This document shows positions 32,183-40,354 of a stretch of 58,850 nucleotides of DNA, piece after piece. Under the pieces are notes generated by a model. The model searched no databases and was not told the origin of the DNA. It saw only the letters and a program-made list of their open reading frames with translations. The position numbers were made by a program, and so were the translations under genes. How positions within the stretch are numbered: position 1 is the stretch's first letter; every line of letters begins with the position of its first letter. The DNA is from Microbispora corallina (GTDB taxonomy: Bacteria; Actinomycetota; Actinomycetes; Streptosporangiales; Streptosporangiaceae): NCBI RefSeq assembly GCF_016863035.1, contig NZ_BOOC01000051.1, positions 1-58,850 of the forward strand, in the 5' to 3' direction.

Positions 32183-33775
32183 CTACAGCTTCGGCTTGGC
32201 GGCCTTGTAGAGCCACGCGTCGAAGAGCGGGTCGAGGTCCTGGCCCGACAGCTTCTCCGCCAGGTCGACGAAGTCGCGGGTCGTGACCGTGCCGTACTTG
32301 TTGTCCTCGGTCCAGGTCTTGAGGAGCGTGAAGAAGGTGTCGTCGCCGATCTTCTTGCGCAGGGCGTGCAGGGTCATGCCGCCGCGCAGGTAGATCGCCT
32401 CCCAGTCGAACATGTCGGCCCGGCCCGGGTTGCCCGTCTTCTCGTCCCAGAACGAGCCCTTCTGCTTGTAGTGCTTGTCGAAGATCGACTGGGCCGACGG
32501 GCCGCCGTGCTGCTCCTGGTAGAGCCACTCGGCGTACGTCGCGAAGCCTTCGTTGAGCCAGATGTCCTTCCAGCTCCGCAGGCCGACGCTGTCGCCGAAC
32601 CACTGGTGGGCCAGCTCGTGCACGATCTCCAGGTCCTCGCTCGGGCCGCCGTCGTACACCGGCCTGCCCTGCGTCTCCAGCGCGTATCCCACGTCCAGCT
32701 TGTCGCCGATGCCGCCCGTGGAGGAGAACGGGTAGCCGCCGAAGACCTTCGACTCCCAGGCGATGGCCTTGGCCGTGGTGCGGTGCAGGTACTTCGACTT
32801 CTTGGCGACCGCCGGATCGTAGGCCGTGATGTTCGGCACGCCGGCGACGGCGCCCTCGGTGACCTTGAACTTCCCGATCGCGACCATCGCGAGGTACGTC
32901 GCCATCGGCTGGGACATCTCCCACCTGACCGTGGTGTAGCCGTTCCGTACGGGGACGATCCCGGGGTTCTTCGGCTCGCCGTTGGCCAGGACCGTCAGGC
33001 CCACCGGGACCGAGACGCGGAAGCTGAAGGTCGCCTTGTCCTGGGGGTTGTCGTTGGCCGGGAACCAGCTGCGGGCGCCGTCCGGCTCCGACACCACGGT
33101 GGCGCCGTCCTTGGTGTTGATCCAGCCCTCCAGCCCCAGGGCCTTGTCGTTGATCGCCTTCGGCGCGCCTGCGTACGACACCTCGACGGTGAAGGCGGCG
33201 CCCGACGGCAGGCCCTCCTTGGGGGTGACCACGAGCTCCTGGCCCTTACGGCGGTAGGAGGCCCGCTTCCCGTTCACCTCCAGGTTGGTGATCGCCGGTC
33301 CGGAGTAGTCGAGGTCGAACCGCGAGAGGTTCTTGGTCGCGGTGGCCTTGATGGTCGTGGTCGCGGCGATGCGGTGGGTCCTGGGGTCGAACCGCAGGGC
33401 GATGTCGTAGTGGCCCACGTCGTAGCCGCCGTTGCCCGCCAGCGGGAAGTACGGGTCGCCGAGGCCGGCGGAGCCGGGCGTGAAGGTGTCCTTCGACTCG
33501 GTGCGGGACGCGTCCCTGAGGGTCGTGCGACGGGCGGCCGCGAGGGCCGCCGTGCCGCGCTCGCGGGAGGCCGTGCGGCGGGTGCCGGCCTCCAGCCCGG
33601 CGGCGCCTGCGTCAGCGGGCCGGGCGTCGCCGGAGCCGGCGTCCTGGAGGGTGACGGTGAGGGGAGCGTCATCCCCTCCGGGCGTGTCGGCGAGGGCGGC
33701 CGTGGGGGTGACTGCGGTTGTGAGCAAGGTCAGACCGGCGGCGGTGAGCGCCGCGAGGGGGGATCTGCGAGGCAT
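32183..33775 (-). CDS. Secreted M1 family zinc aminopeptidase
   Basis: The 530-residue precursor has a signal peptide (about 1-29, ending AALA) and a basic low-complexity propeptide (about 30-90). An M1 peptidase domain follows, with the exopeptidase segment GYALETQGRPVY, zinc motif VHELAHQWFGD and the third ligand in LNEGFATYAEW. It ends after the catalytic helical part and lacks the long C-terminal domain of PepN, as in many secreted actinobacterial homologues. The ATG before PRRSPLAAL is chosen; an ATG three codons upstream is possible. One base separates it from the convergent PucR gene. Confidence 0.85.
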   Translation of the reverse strand: MPRRSPLAALTAAGLTLLTTAVTPTAALADTPGGDDAPLTVTLQDAGSGDARPADAGAAGLEAGTRRTASRERGTAALAAARRTTLRDASRTESKDTFTPGSAGLGDPYFPLAGNGGYDVGHYDIALRFDPRTHRIAATTTIKATATKNLSRFDLDYSGPAITNLEVNGKRASYRRKGQELVVTPKEGLPSGAAFTVEVSYAGAPKAINDKALGLEGWINTKDGATVVSEPDGARSWFPANDNPQDKATFSFRVSVPVGLTVLANGEPKNPGIVPVRNGYTTVRWEMSQPMATYLAMVAIGKFKVTEGAVAGVPNITAYDPAVAKKSKYLHRTTAKAIAWESKVFGGYPFSSTGGIGDKLDVGYALETQGRPVYDGGPSEDLEIVHELAHQWFGDSVGLRSWKDIWLNEGFATYAEWLYQEQHGGPSAQSIFDKHYKQKGSFWDEKTGNPGRADMFDWEAIYLRGGMTLHALRKKIGDDTFFTLLKTWTEDNKYGTVTTRDFVDLAEKLSGQDLDPLFDAWLYKAAKPKL

Positions 33776-33886
33776 GGCCACCATCGTGGTGCATCGCCCC
33801 GGCAAATATGTACTTATTCCATTTCGGTCAGGCTTCGGTCTGGTCGTCCGGACCGGCGTGTACGGTGGCCCCCGGCTCGAGGGGAA

Positions 33887-34813
33887 TCAGGGTCGGCGTT
33901 CGAGGATGCCGGCGATCTCGTTCAGGAAGCCGTCCACCTCGGTGATCGCATACCCGGGGCGGAACATCACGGTGGAGAACGTGGCCGCCCGGACCTCGTC
34001 GGGGGTCAGCGGCCGGTCGGCCGTCCCACGGAGCGTCTCGACCACCCGGTCGAGGAAGGCGTCCACCTCGTCCTCCCGGTAACCCATGCCCAGCCGGCCC
34101 GGCCGGAAGGCCACCCGCTCGACCTTCTCGGCGTGGCCCTCCCACCACTCCGGCGTTCCCGGGCGGGGCGGTGCGGGTGTCGCCCCAGCGGGCTCTGCCG
34201 TACGGGCTGGGGGTGAGGGTGCGGCGGCCGGCGGGGCGGACGGTGCGGCGGGGGCAGGCGGCTCGGTGCCGAGCGGAGCCGGGGAGGCGGGCGGAGTGGC
34301 GGCGGGCGAGGTCGCGGCGGCGGGCGGGGCGTCGAGCGGGGTCGCCGGCCCGCCGGCCACGAGCACGTCGGTGGTGGCCAGGTCGGCGGGCGCCTTCGGG
34401 CGCGAGGGGCCTTCCTCAGCCGCGGGGCCCGCCGGGGCCGCGGGGCCCGCCGGGGCCGGGGGGCCTTCCGCGTCCGCCGGGGCGCCGGAACCGGTACGAG
34501 CCTTCGGCACCGCAGGGCCCTCCTTGGCCGCCGGGGCGCCGGAACCGGCGGCGCGGGCCTCCAGGGCGACGATGAACGCGTCGAGCGCGAAGTCCACGGC
34601 CGTCTCGTTGTAACCGCCCAGCTTGACGCCGAACTTGGCCTCGCGGATCTCGTTCGGCGTGATCGGCCGCTCGGCGGCGGGGCCGGACGCGAGCGTCCGC
34701 TCGATCCTGCGGATCAGTTCGTCGACCTGGCCGGGGTCATAGCCCAGCCGCACGGCCATGACGCGTGGAAAGCGATTCACCCACTCCTCCGGGCCTCTGC
34801 GAAACCTGTCCAT
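33887..34813 (-). CDS. Two-lobed DivIVA-domain protein
   Basis: The 308-residue protein has two similar lobes separated by a Pro/Ala-rich low-complexity linker (about 88-222). Each lobe holds two DivIVA-type repeats: LGYDPGQVDELIRRIERTL and FGVKLGGYNETAVDFALDAF in the first; MGYREDEVDAFLDRVVETL and MFRPGYAITEVDGFLNEIAG in the second. The paired ITPNEIREAKF and LTPDEVRAATF helices show an internal duplication. DivIVA-like domains bind curved membrane or polar-growth proteins; no coiled coil is visible, so this is not Wag31 itself. Confidence 0.7.
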   Translation of the reverse strand: MDRFRRGPEEWVNRFPRVMAVRLGYDPGQVDELIRRIERTLASGPAAERPITPNEIREAKFGVKLGGYNETAVDFALDAFIVALEARAAGSGAPAAKEGPAVPKARTGSGAPADAEGPPAPAGPAAPAGPAAEEGPSRPKAPADLATTDVLVAGGPATPLDAPPAAATSPAATPPASPAPLGTEPPAPAAPSAPPAAAPSPPARTAEPAGATPAPPRPGTPEWWEGHAEKVERVAFRPGRLGMGYREDEVDAFLDRVVETLRGTADRPLTPDEVRAATFSTVMFRPGYAITEVDGFLNEIAGILERRP

Positions 34814-34845
34814 TCTGTCCGTACGGCGATTCTGTCGGTACGCCG
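34812..34845. repeat. 17-bp direct repeat at the DivIVA-like gene start
   Basis: ATTCTGTCCGTACGGCG is followed directly by ATTCTGTCGGTACGCCG, with two mismatches. It covers the first codon of the DivIVA-like gene and its upstream DNA, in the gap shared with the divergent ABC gene. It may be a regulator site or a chance duplication. Confidence 0.5.
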
Positions 34846-34919
34846 ATCACAAAAGCGATACCTGGTGATCGCCCGATCCCCAGACGTGACCCTAAATATG
34901 CCGATAAGCTCGGGGATCT

Positions 34920-35759
34920 ATGCGGGTCGCCGATCTCTCCTTTCGCTATGGACGGCGGGAGCCCTGGGTGCTCGCCGGCGTGGACATGACCCTCGGCGCG
35001 GGCGACGTCGTCGAGATCGTCGGCCCGAACGGCACCGGCAAGTCCACCCTCCTGCGCCTTCTCGCGGGACTCCTGCGGCCCGTGCGGGGAGCGGTCGAGG
35101 ACCGTCCGCCCGTCGTCGGGTACGCCCCCGAGCGCTTCCCCGCGGCCCAGCCGTTCACCGTGGCCGGCTACCTGCGGCACATGGCCGCGATCAGGAAGGT
35201 CGCGCCGGGGGACGTCGACGAGTGGACCGACCGGCTCGGCATGGACCACCTGCTGGGCCAGCGGTTGCCCGACCTGTCCAAGGGCAGCGCCCACAAGGTG
35301 GGGCTCGCCCAGGCCCTCCTGTGCCGCCCCGGACTGCTCGTCCTCGACGAGCCGTTCGCCGGGCTCGACGCGGCGACCCGCGCCGAACTGCCCGTCGTCA
35401 TCGCGGAGGTGTCCGCCAGGGGCGGCACCGTCGTGGTCAGCGACCATCAGGGCGACCTGCGGGGCCTTCCGGGCATACGCCGCTACGAGGTCGCGGACCG
35501 GTCGGTGCGGGAGGCCGCGGCGGGGACCGGTCCTGAGCCGGAACGGCTCGCCGTCCTGGAGGTCGACGTCCCGGCGTCCGAGGCCGCCCGCCTGGCCCGC
35601 CGTCTCCGCGCGGACGGCTACGCGGTGCGGATCGGCCCGGCCGGCCTCGCGCCTTCCGGCCCCGGTTCCGGTGAGCGGGAGGCCCCGGACCTCCGGGACC
35701 TCGGGGCCTCCGACGTCGGCGACTCCCGGGTCGGCCCCCGGTCCGGGGAGGCGTCGTGA
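34920..35759 (+). CDS. ABC transporter ATP-binding protein
   Basis: The 279-residue ATPase has Walker A GPNGTGKST, a signature LSKGSAHKVGLAQAL in which the usual LSGGQ is LSKGS, and Walker B LLVLDEPFAGLD followed by a normal His switch (VVSDHQGD). After about residue 200 it has an extra 80-residue domain, Gly/Pro-rich at the end. With the overlapping permease gene (GTGA) it forms a small type-II exporter-like pair of unknown substrate. TAAGCT nine bases before the ATG may be the -10 of a near-leaderless transcript. Confidence 0.8.
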   Translation: MRVADLSFRYGRREPWVLAGVDMTLGAGDVVEIVGPNGTGKSTLLRLLAGLLRPVRGAVEDRPPVVGYAPERFPAAQPFTVAGYLRHMAAIRKVAPGDVDEWTDRLGMDHLLGQRLPDLSKGSAHKVGLAQALLCRPGLLVLDEPFAGLDAATRAELPVVIAEVSARGGTVVVSDHQGDLRGLPGIRRYEVADRSVREAAAGTGPEPERLAVLEVDVPASEAARLARRLRADGYAVRIGPAGLAPSGPGSGEREAPDLRDLGASDVGDSRVGPRSGEAS

Positions 35760-36418
35760 TCGCCCTGGTCCGGTTCCGGATCGCCGGGTACGCCCGGTCG
35801 CACCGGGCGCTGCAGCCCCTCATCGGACTGCTGCCACTGCTCGCCATCCTGTACGCGACGCCGGTTCCTCCGGGCCAGGAAATCGGCGCGGCGGCCGACT
35901 CGGCGGGCATCCTGATCCCGGTGTTCGCCTGGGCGGCGCGCGGACTGCTCGACAGCGAGCCCGACGAGCAGCGGATGATCTCCATCGTCGCCGCCGGTCG
36001 CGCCGAGCTCGTGAGCGGCCTGCTCGCCGCCTTCGCGTACGACCTCGTGCTGGCCGCCGTCTCCGAGGTCGCCCTGCTGACACGGCTCGCCGGGAGCCCG
36101 ACGGCGGGCCAGGTGGCGCTGGGCGTGGCCCTGCACCTGTTCTCGGTCGTGGCCGGGGTCGCCCTGGGCGCCCTGACCAGCCGCCCCATCCTTCCCTCGC
36201 CGGCCGTCTCGACCATCGTCCTGATCGCCGGATATATCGCGACGTTGATGGTCAGCGCGTCGAGCGTGCACTGGCTGAGCGTCCCGGTCATGACGTGGAT
36301 GCGGGACGCGCACCACGGCCTGCTCGAGTCCCGTCTCCCCTGGCTCGCCGCCGAGTCGCTTCTGTGGCCCGCCGTCGGGCTGGCCGCCTACGCCTGGCTT
36401 CGCCGTACACGTCCCTGA
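35756..36418 (+). CDS. ABC transporter membrane subunit
   Basis: The 220-residue protein has about six helices and no soluble domain of note. Its GTG start overlaps the ATPase stop codon, so it is almost certainly the partner permease. The cytoplasmic turn LLDSEPDEQRMISIVAAGR between the second and third helices may be the coupling helix. Sequence gives no substrate. It converges on rlmN, 46 bp away. Confidence 0.7.
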   Translation: MIALVRFRIAGYARSHRALQPLIGLLPLLAILYATPVPPGQEIGAAADSAGILIPVFAWAARGLLDSEPDEQRMISIVAAGRAELVSGLLAAFAYDLVLAAVSEVALLTRLAGSPTAGQVALGVALHLFSVVAGVALGALTSRPILPSPAVSTIVLIAGYIATLMVSASSVHWLSVPVMTWMRDAHHGLLESRLPWLAAESLLWPAVGLAAYAWLRRTRP

Positions 36419-36464
36419 GTCAGGCCGCGACGGCGTCTCGACGGGAGGGCTGCGGGGTCGGCCG

Positions 36465-37583
36465 TCAGGAGTCGGGGGTCGCGGCGGCGAGCTGCCCGCA
36501 GGCGCCGTCGATCTCCCGGCCCCGGGTGTCGCGCACCGTGACGGCGACGCCGTGGGACTCAAGACGGCGGACGAAGGCCCGCTCGTCCTCCGGCCGGGAG
36601 GCGGTCCACTTCGAGCCCGGCGTGGGGTTGAGCGGGATCAGGTTGACGTGGACGAGCTTGCCCTTGAGCAGGCGTCCGAGCAGGTCGGCCCGCCACTCCT
36701 GGTCGTTGATGTCCTTGATGAGGGCGTACTCGATCGACACCCGGCGCTTGGTCTTGGCCGCGTACCGCCAGGCCGCGCCGAGCACCTCGGAGACCTTCCA
36801 GCGCGTGTTGATCGGCACGAGCGTGTCGCGGAGCTCGTCGTCGGGGGCGTGCAGCGAGAGGGCCAGCGTGACCGGCAGTCCCTCGTCGGCCAGCTTCTCG
36901 ATGGCGGGCACCAGGCCGACGGTCGACACGGTCACGCCGCGGGCGGAGATGCCCAGCCCCTCGGGCGCGGGATCGACGAGGCGGCGGACGGCGCCGATGA
37001 CGGCCTTGTAGTTGGCCATCGGCTCGCCCATGCCCATGAAAACGACGTTGGTGATCCGGCCGGGCCCGCCGGGGACCTGCCCCGCGGCCAGGGCCCGGGC
37101 CCCGGCGACGACCTGCTCGACGATCTCGGCGGTGGACATGTTCCGGGTCAGGCCGGCCTGGCCGGTGGCGCAGAAGGGGCAGTTCATGCCGCAGCCGGCC
37201 TGGGAGGAGACGCACATCGTCACCCGGTCGGGGTAACGCATGAGGACCGACTCGACGAGGGAGCCGTCGAACAGCTTCCACAGCGTCTTGCGGGTCGTCC
37301 CGCCGTCACAGGTGATCTCCCGTACGGAGGTCAGGAGTGGCGGCATGAGCTGCGCGACCAGGCGCTCCCGGGTGCCGCCGGGCAGGTCGGTCATCTGCTC
37401 GGGGGTCTCGGTGAGCCGGGCGAAGTAGTGACGTGAGAGCTGGTCGGCGCGGAACGGCTTCTCGCCCAGCTCGGCCACGGCGGCGCGCCGCTCGGCCATC
37501 GTGAGGTCGGCCAGATGGCGCTGGGGCTTGCCCCGCCGGGGCGCCACCAACGTCAGCTGCCCGGCCTTCGGCTGCTCGCTCAC
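36465..37583 (-). CDS. rlmN: 23S rRNA (adenine-2503-C2)-methyltransferase RlmN
   Basis: The 372-residue radical-SAM enzyme has the CGMNCPFCATGQ cluster motif and the N-terminal RlmN accessory domain (about 20-110). Conserved Cys in GCGMN and near the C-terminus (GACGQL) supply the methyl-carrier and resolving cysteines. It methylates A2503 of 23S rRNA and A37 of some tRNAs. The length and N-terminus fit RlmN rather than Cfr. The GTG start is 94 bp from the divergent SUFU-domain gene. Confidence 0.95.
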   Translation of the reverse strand: MSEQPKAGQLTLVAPRRGKPQRHLADLTMAERRAAVAELGEKPFRADQLSRHYFARLTETPEQMTDLPGGTRERLVAQLMPPLLTSVREITCDGGTTRKTLWKLFDGSLVESVLMRYPDRVTMCVSSQAGCGMNCPFCATGQAGLTRNMSTAEIVEQVVAGARALAAGQVPGGPGRITNVVFMGMGEPMANYKAVIGAVRRLVDPAPEGLGISARGVTVSTVGLVPAIEKLADEGLPVTLALSLHAPDDELRDTLVPINTRWKVSEVLGAAWRYAAKTKRRVSIEYALIKDINDQEWRADLLGRLLKGKLVHVNLIPLNPTPGSKWTASRPEDERAFVRRLESHGVAVTVRDTRGREIDGACGQLAAATPDS

Positions 37584-37676
37584 GCAAAACCCTTCCGATC
37601 TCCTGACCGCGTGCTCTTAACGATCGCGGCCAGCGGCTTTACATTCTGGTCTGGCGGTCTAATCCCGGAGGTAGAT

Positions 37677-38702
37677 GTGGACGTCTCTGTGGTCCTCACC
37701 AGCCCCAACCCTTACGGGAGCCGCACGTTGACGATCGAATCCGACCGGGCGTCCTCCGTAGCTTACCTTCGGGACGCCAGGGGGACCGTCCACGGAGCCG
37801 TCTGGCTGGCCAACCACGTCCCAGCTCCGGCGGCCGTCGACCTGGCGAGGGCCAACGCCGGTCTTCCGCCGCTGATGCCGGCCTCCGGGACCCACCACCC
37901 CACGGGCACGCCGCCCCTCGACCCGGCGACGCTGTCGGTCCTGTGGTTCGAGGAGGGCGACGGCGTCGCCCTGTACGAGAACGACGATCTCCTGGCCGTC
38001 ATTCCGGGGTGGGCCGACATGGCCCGCGGCATGCCCGGCTACGCGAGGGACGCCGCCGGAGAGTCGCCGTTCGCCTGGTCGCTGAGCGAGGCGCTGGAGG
38101 GGCTCGCCCCGAGGGTGGCGAAGGCGCGGGCGTACTGGCAGTGGCGGCAGGCGGAGGGCAGCTGGGCGTCGTTCCAGCAGTTCGTGATGGGGCATCTCGA
38201 CAGCAGGGTCGGGCCGCCGGGCCGCTACTGGGACGTCGGAGGCGACCGGCTCCCTCTCGTCGGGGTGAGCGAGCGGCCCGGCCGGGGGTACACGGTCCTG
38301 TCCACGGTGGGGATGAGCTGCCAGCGGATGCCGACGGCCGAGCTGTACGACACGGCCTGCCGAGTCGAGCTCGCGGTGGCGACGCGCCAGGACCCGAGGG
38401 TGGCGGCCCGGCTGTTCGCCTGGCTGGCGCAGTATCCGTGGCGGTCGGTGACCTGGCTGGGACACGGGCACACGGCCCGGTGGTTCCAGCGGCCGGGAAC
38501 GTTCCCCCTGGACGGCGGCCACCAAGGGGTGATCATGCTGGCGGATCCGCCGGGGATGCCGGACATGTCTGGCTTCTTGTTCGGGGGCGACTCCGTGCGG
38601 TGGCTGTGGCTCGTCCCGCTCACCGACACCGAGCTCCGGGTGGTGGCGGACCAGGGGCACGAGGTGATCAGCGAGCGGCTGGCCGTGCACAGCCGGATCT
38701 AG
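37677..38702 (+). CDS. Suppressor-of-fused (SUFU) domain protein
   Basis: The 341-residue protein has a C-terminal SUFU-like domain (PF05076, about 160-335). The pattern LSTVGMSCQRMPTAELYDTA, RVELAVATRQD, then VIMLADPP and WLWLVPLTDTELRVVADQG follows bacterial SUFU proteins closely. Bacterial SUFU proteins often act as immunity proteins to polymorphic toxins, but no toxin gene lies nearby. The N-terminal 150 residues are a separate domain I do not recognise. GTG at 37677 is chosen because GGAGG (37667-37671) precedes it; the frame is open further upstream. Confidence 0.75.
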   Translation: MDVSVVLTSPNPYGSRTLTIESDRASSVAYLRDARGTVHGAVWLANHVPAPAAVDLARANAGLPPLMPASGTHHPTGTPPLDPATLSVLWFEEGDGVALYENDDLLAVIPGWADMARGMPGYARDAAGESPFAWSLSEALEGLAPRVAKARAYWQWRQAEGSWASFQQFVMGHLDSRVGPPGRYWDVGGDRLPLVGVSERPGRGYTVLSTVGMSCQRMPTAELYDTACRVELAVATRQDPRVAARLFAWLAQYPWRSVTWLGHGHTARWFQRPGTFPLDGGHQGVIMLADPPGMPDMSGFLFGGDSVRWLWLVPLTDTELRVVADQGHEVISERLAVHSRI

Positions 38703-38705
38703 ACG

Positions 38706-39671
38706 TCAGTGGACCGGCACGAGGAGTGTCAGCAGCAGCCAGACCGGGACGAGCGTGAAGAGCAGCGAGTCGAGCCGGTCCATGACGCCGCCGTGGCCCG
38801 GCAGCAGGCTGCCCATGTCCTTGATGCCGAGATCGCGCTTGATGACCGACTCGATCAGGTCGCCGAGCGTCGCGCAGACGACCCCGGCGGCGCCGATCAG
38901 GGCGCCCTGCCAGTAGCCGCCGTCCAGCAGGAAGTGGACGAGTAACGACCCGCCGACGACGCAGGCGAGGGCGGACCCGGCGAAGCCCTCCCAGGTCTTC
39001 TTCGGGCTGATCAGCGGCGACATCCGGTGCCGGCCGAACAGGATGCCGGCGAAGTAGCCGCCGATGTCGCTGCACACGGTCACGGCGATGAAGACGATGA
39101 CCCTGTCGGGGCCGTCCTCCGGCGACAGCAGCAGCGGGACGAACCCGGCGAGCAGGGCAGGATAGACCGCGATGAACAGGGCGGCCGTGGCGTCCCGCAC
39201 GTATCCCTCGGCGCCCTGGAACATCCGCCAGGTCAGCAGGACCATCACGGTCACGGCGAACGCGCCGACGAGGAAGGCCGTCCCGCCCCAGTAGGGACCG
39301 ACGACCATGGCGGTGAGACCGGCCAGCAGCGGGACGAGCGGCACCCGGATGCCGCGGGTGGCGAGGGCCTTGGCCAGCTCGTGGACGCCGAGCCCGACCG
39401 CGGCCATGACGACGGCGAGGAACGCCAGCTTCACCACGTACAGCGAGCCGATGACGACCACGCCGAGCGCGACGCCGACCGCGACCGCCGCCGGCAGGTT
39501 GCGGCCCGTACGGCTCCCGCCGCCGGACCCGCCCGAGGACCCGCTCACGCGATCACCCCCCGGCACCGCGGATGGCCCGGCCGCGTCACCGGCGTCGGCC
39601 GGCCCGTGCCCGTTGCCCGACGCCCCGGCGGCGCTCTTCGCCGAGTTCCGGTCGCCAGCCGTTCCGTCCAC
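38706..39671 (-). CDS. cdsA: Phosphatidate cytidylyltransferase CdsA
   Basis: The 321-residue enzyme has a disordered Gly/Ser-rich N-terminus (about 1-55) and eight to nine helices. The CDP-diglyceride synthase signature is complete: SVIKRDLGIKDMGS, then LPGHGGVMDRLDS. It makes CDP-diacylglycerol from phosphatidate and CTP at the membrane. The start is uncertain: the frame is open back to an ATG overlapping the frr stop at 39788, but a strong hairpin (39693-39740) occupies that stretch, so GTG at 39671 with AGGGAG ten bases upstream is preferred. Confidence 0.9.
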   Translation of the reverse strand: MDGTAGDRNSAKSAAGASGNGHGPADAGDAAGPSAVPGGDRVSGSSGGSGGGSRTGRNLPAAVAVGVALGVVVIGSLYVVKLAFLAVVMAAVGLGVHELAKALATRGIRVPLVPLLAGLTAMVVGPYWGGTAFLVGAFAVTVMVLLTWRMFQGAEGYVRDATAALFIAVYPALLAGFVPLLLSPEDGPDRVIVFIAVTVCSDIGGYFAGILFGRHRMSPLISPKKTWEGFAGSALACVVGGSLLVHFLLDGGYWQGALIGAAGVVCATLGDLIESVIKRDLGIKDMGSLLPGHGGVMDRLDSLLFTLVPVWLLLTLLVPVH

Positions 39672-39692
39672 AGCGTCCACTCCCTGTATACG

Positions 39693-39740
39693 CGTGATCC
39701 TTGCGCCGCCCTGTCCACGCAGTGCGGCACAAGGATCACG
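39693..39740 (-). terminator. Strong hairpin between frr and cdsA
   Basis: CGTGATCCTTGCGCCGC (39693-39709) and GCGGCACAAGGATCACG (39724-39740) pair at 16 of 17 positions across a 14-nt loop. No T-run follows, so it may be an attenuator or processing site that lowers cdsA expression relative to frr rather than a full terminator. Confidence 0.6.
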
Positions 39741-39787
39741 GTCGTGCCGTCCGGCCCTGCCGGGGTCTCTCCCCCGGCACCGGGTCA

Positions 39788-40345
39788 TCAGACCTCGAGA
39801 AGCTCGGCTTCCTTGTGCTTCAGCAACTCGTCGATCTTCGCGACGTGCTTCTGGGTGAGGTCGTCGAGCTCCTTGACCGCCCGGTGGACCTCGTCCTCGC
39901 CGACCTCGCCGTCCTTGACGAGCTTGTCGAGGACCTCCTTGGCGTGACGACGGATGTTCCGCACGGAGACACGGCCGCTCTCCGCCTTGTTGCGGGCCAC
40001 CTTGATGTACTCCTTGCGGCGCTCCTCCGACAGCTCGGGGAACACGACGCGGATGACCGCGCCGTCGTTGCCGGGGTTGACGCCGAGGTCGCTGTCGCGG
40101 ATGGCCCTCTCGATGGCGTTCAGCGAGCCCTTGTCGTACGGCTGGACCAGCACCATGCGCGCCTCGGGCACATGGAAGGACGCGAGCTGCTGGATGGGCG
40201 TGGGCGACCCGTAGTAGTCCACGCTGATCTTGCTGAACATCGAGGGGGTGACGCGGCCGGTGCGGATGCTCGCGAAGTCGTCCTTGGCGACCGTCACCGC
40301 CTTGTCCATCTTCTCCTCGGCCTCGAGGAGGGTTTCGTCGATCAC
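39788..40345 (-). CDS. frr: Ribosome recycling factor
   Basis: The 185-residue protein is a full-length RRF, with the coiled three-helix bundle and the segments SIRTGRVTPSMFSKISVDYYG, YDKGSLNAIERAIRDSDLGVNP and RNIRRHAKEVLDKL. It works with EF-G to split post-termination ribosomes. The GTG start is 9 bp from the pyrH stop, so it is in the pyrH operon. Confidence 0.97.
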   Translation of the reverse strand: MIDETLLEAEEKMDKAVTVAKDDFASIRTGRVTPSMFSKISVDYYGSPTPIQQLASFHVPEARMVLVQPYDKGSLNAIERAIRDSDLGVNPGNDGAVIRVVFPELSEERRKEYIKVARNKAESGRVSVRNIRRHAKEVLDKLVKDGEVGEDEVHRAVKELDDLTQKHVAKIDELLKHKEAELLEV

Positions 40346-40354
40346 TGCGGCTCC

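Noticed and set aside
37638..37665. TTTACA and TAATCC spaced by 16 bp in front of the SUFU-domain gene.
   Set aside because: Transcription would begin about five bases before the GTG and remove the good GGAGG site, so the pair is probably fortuitous.
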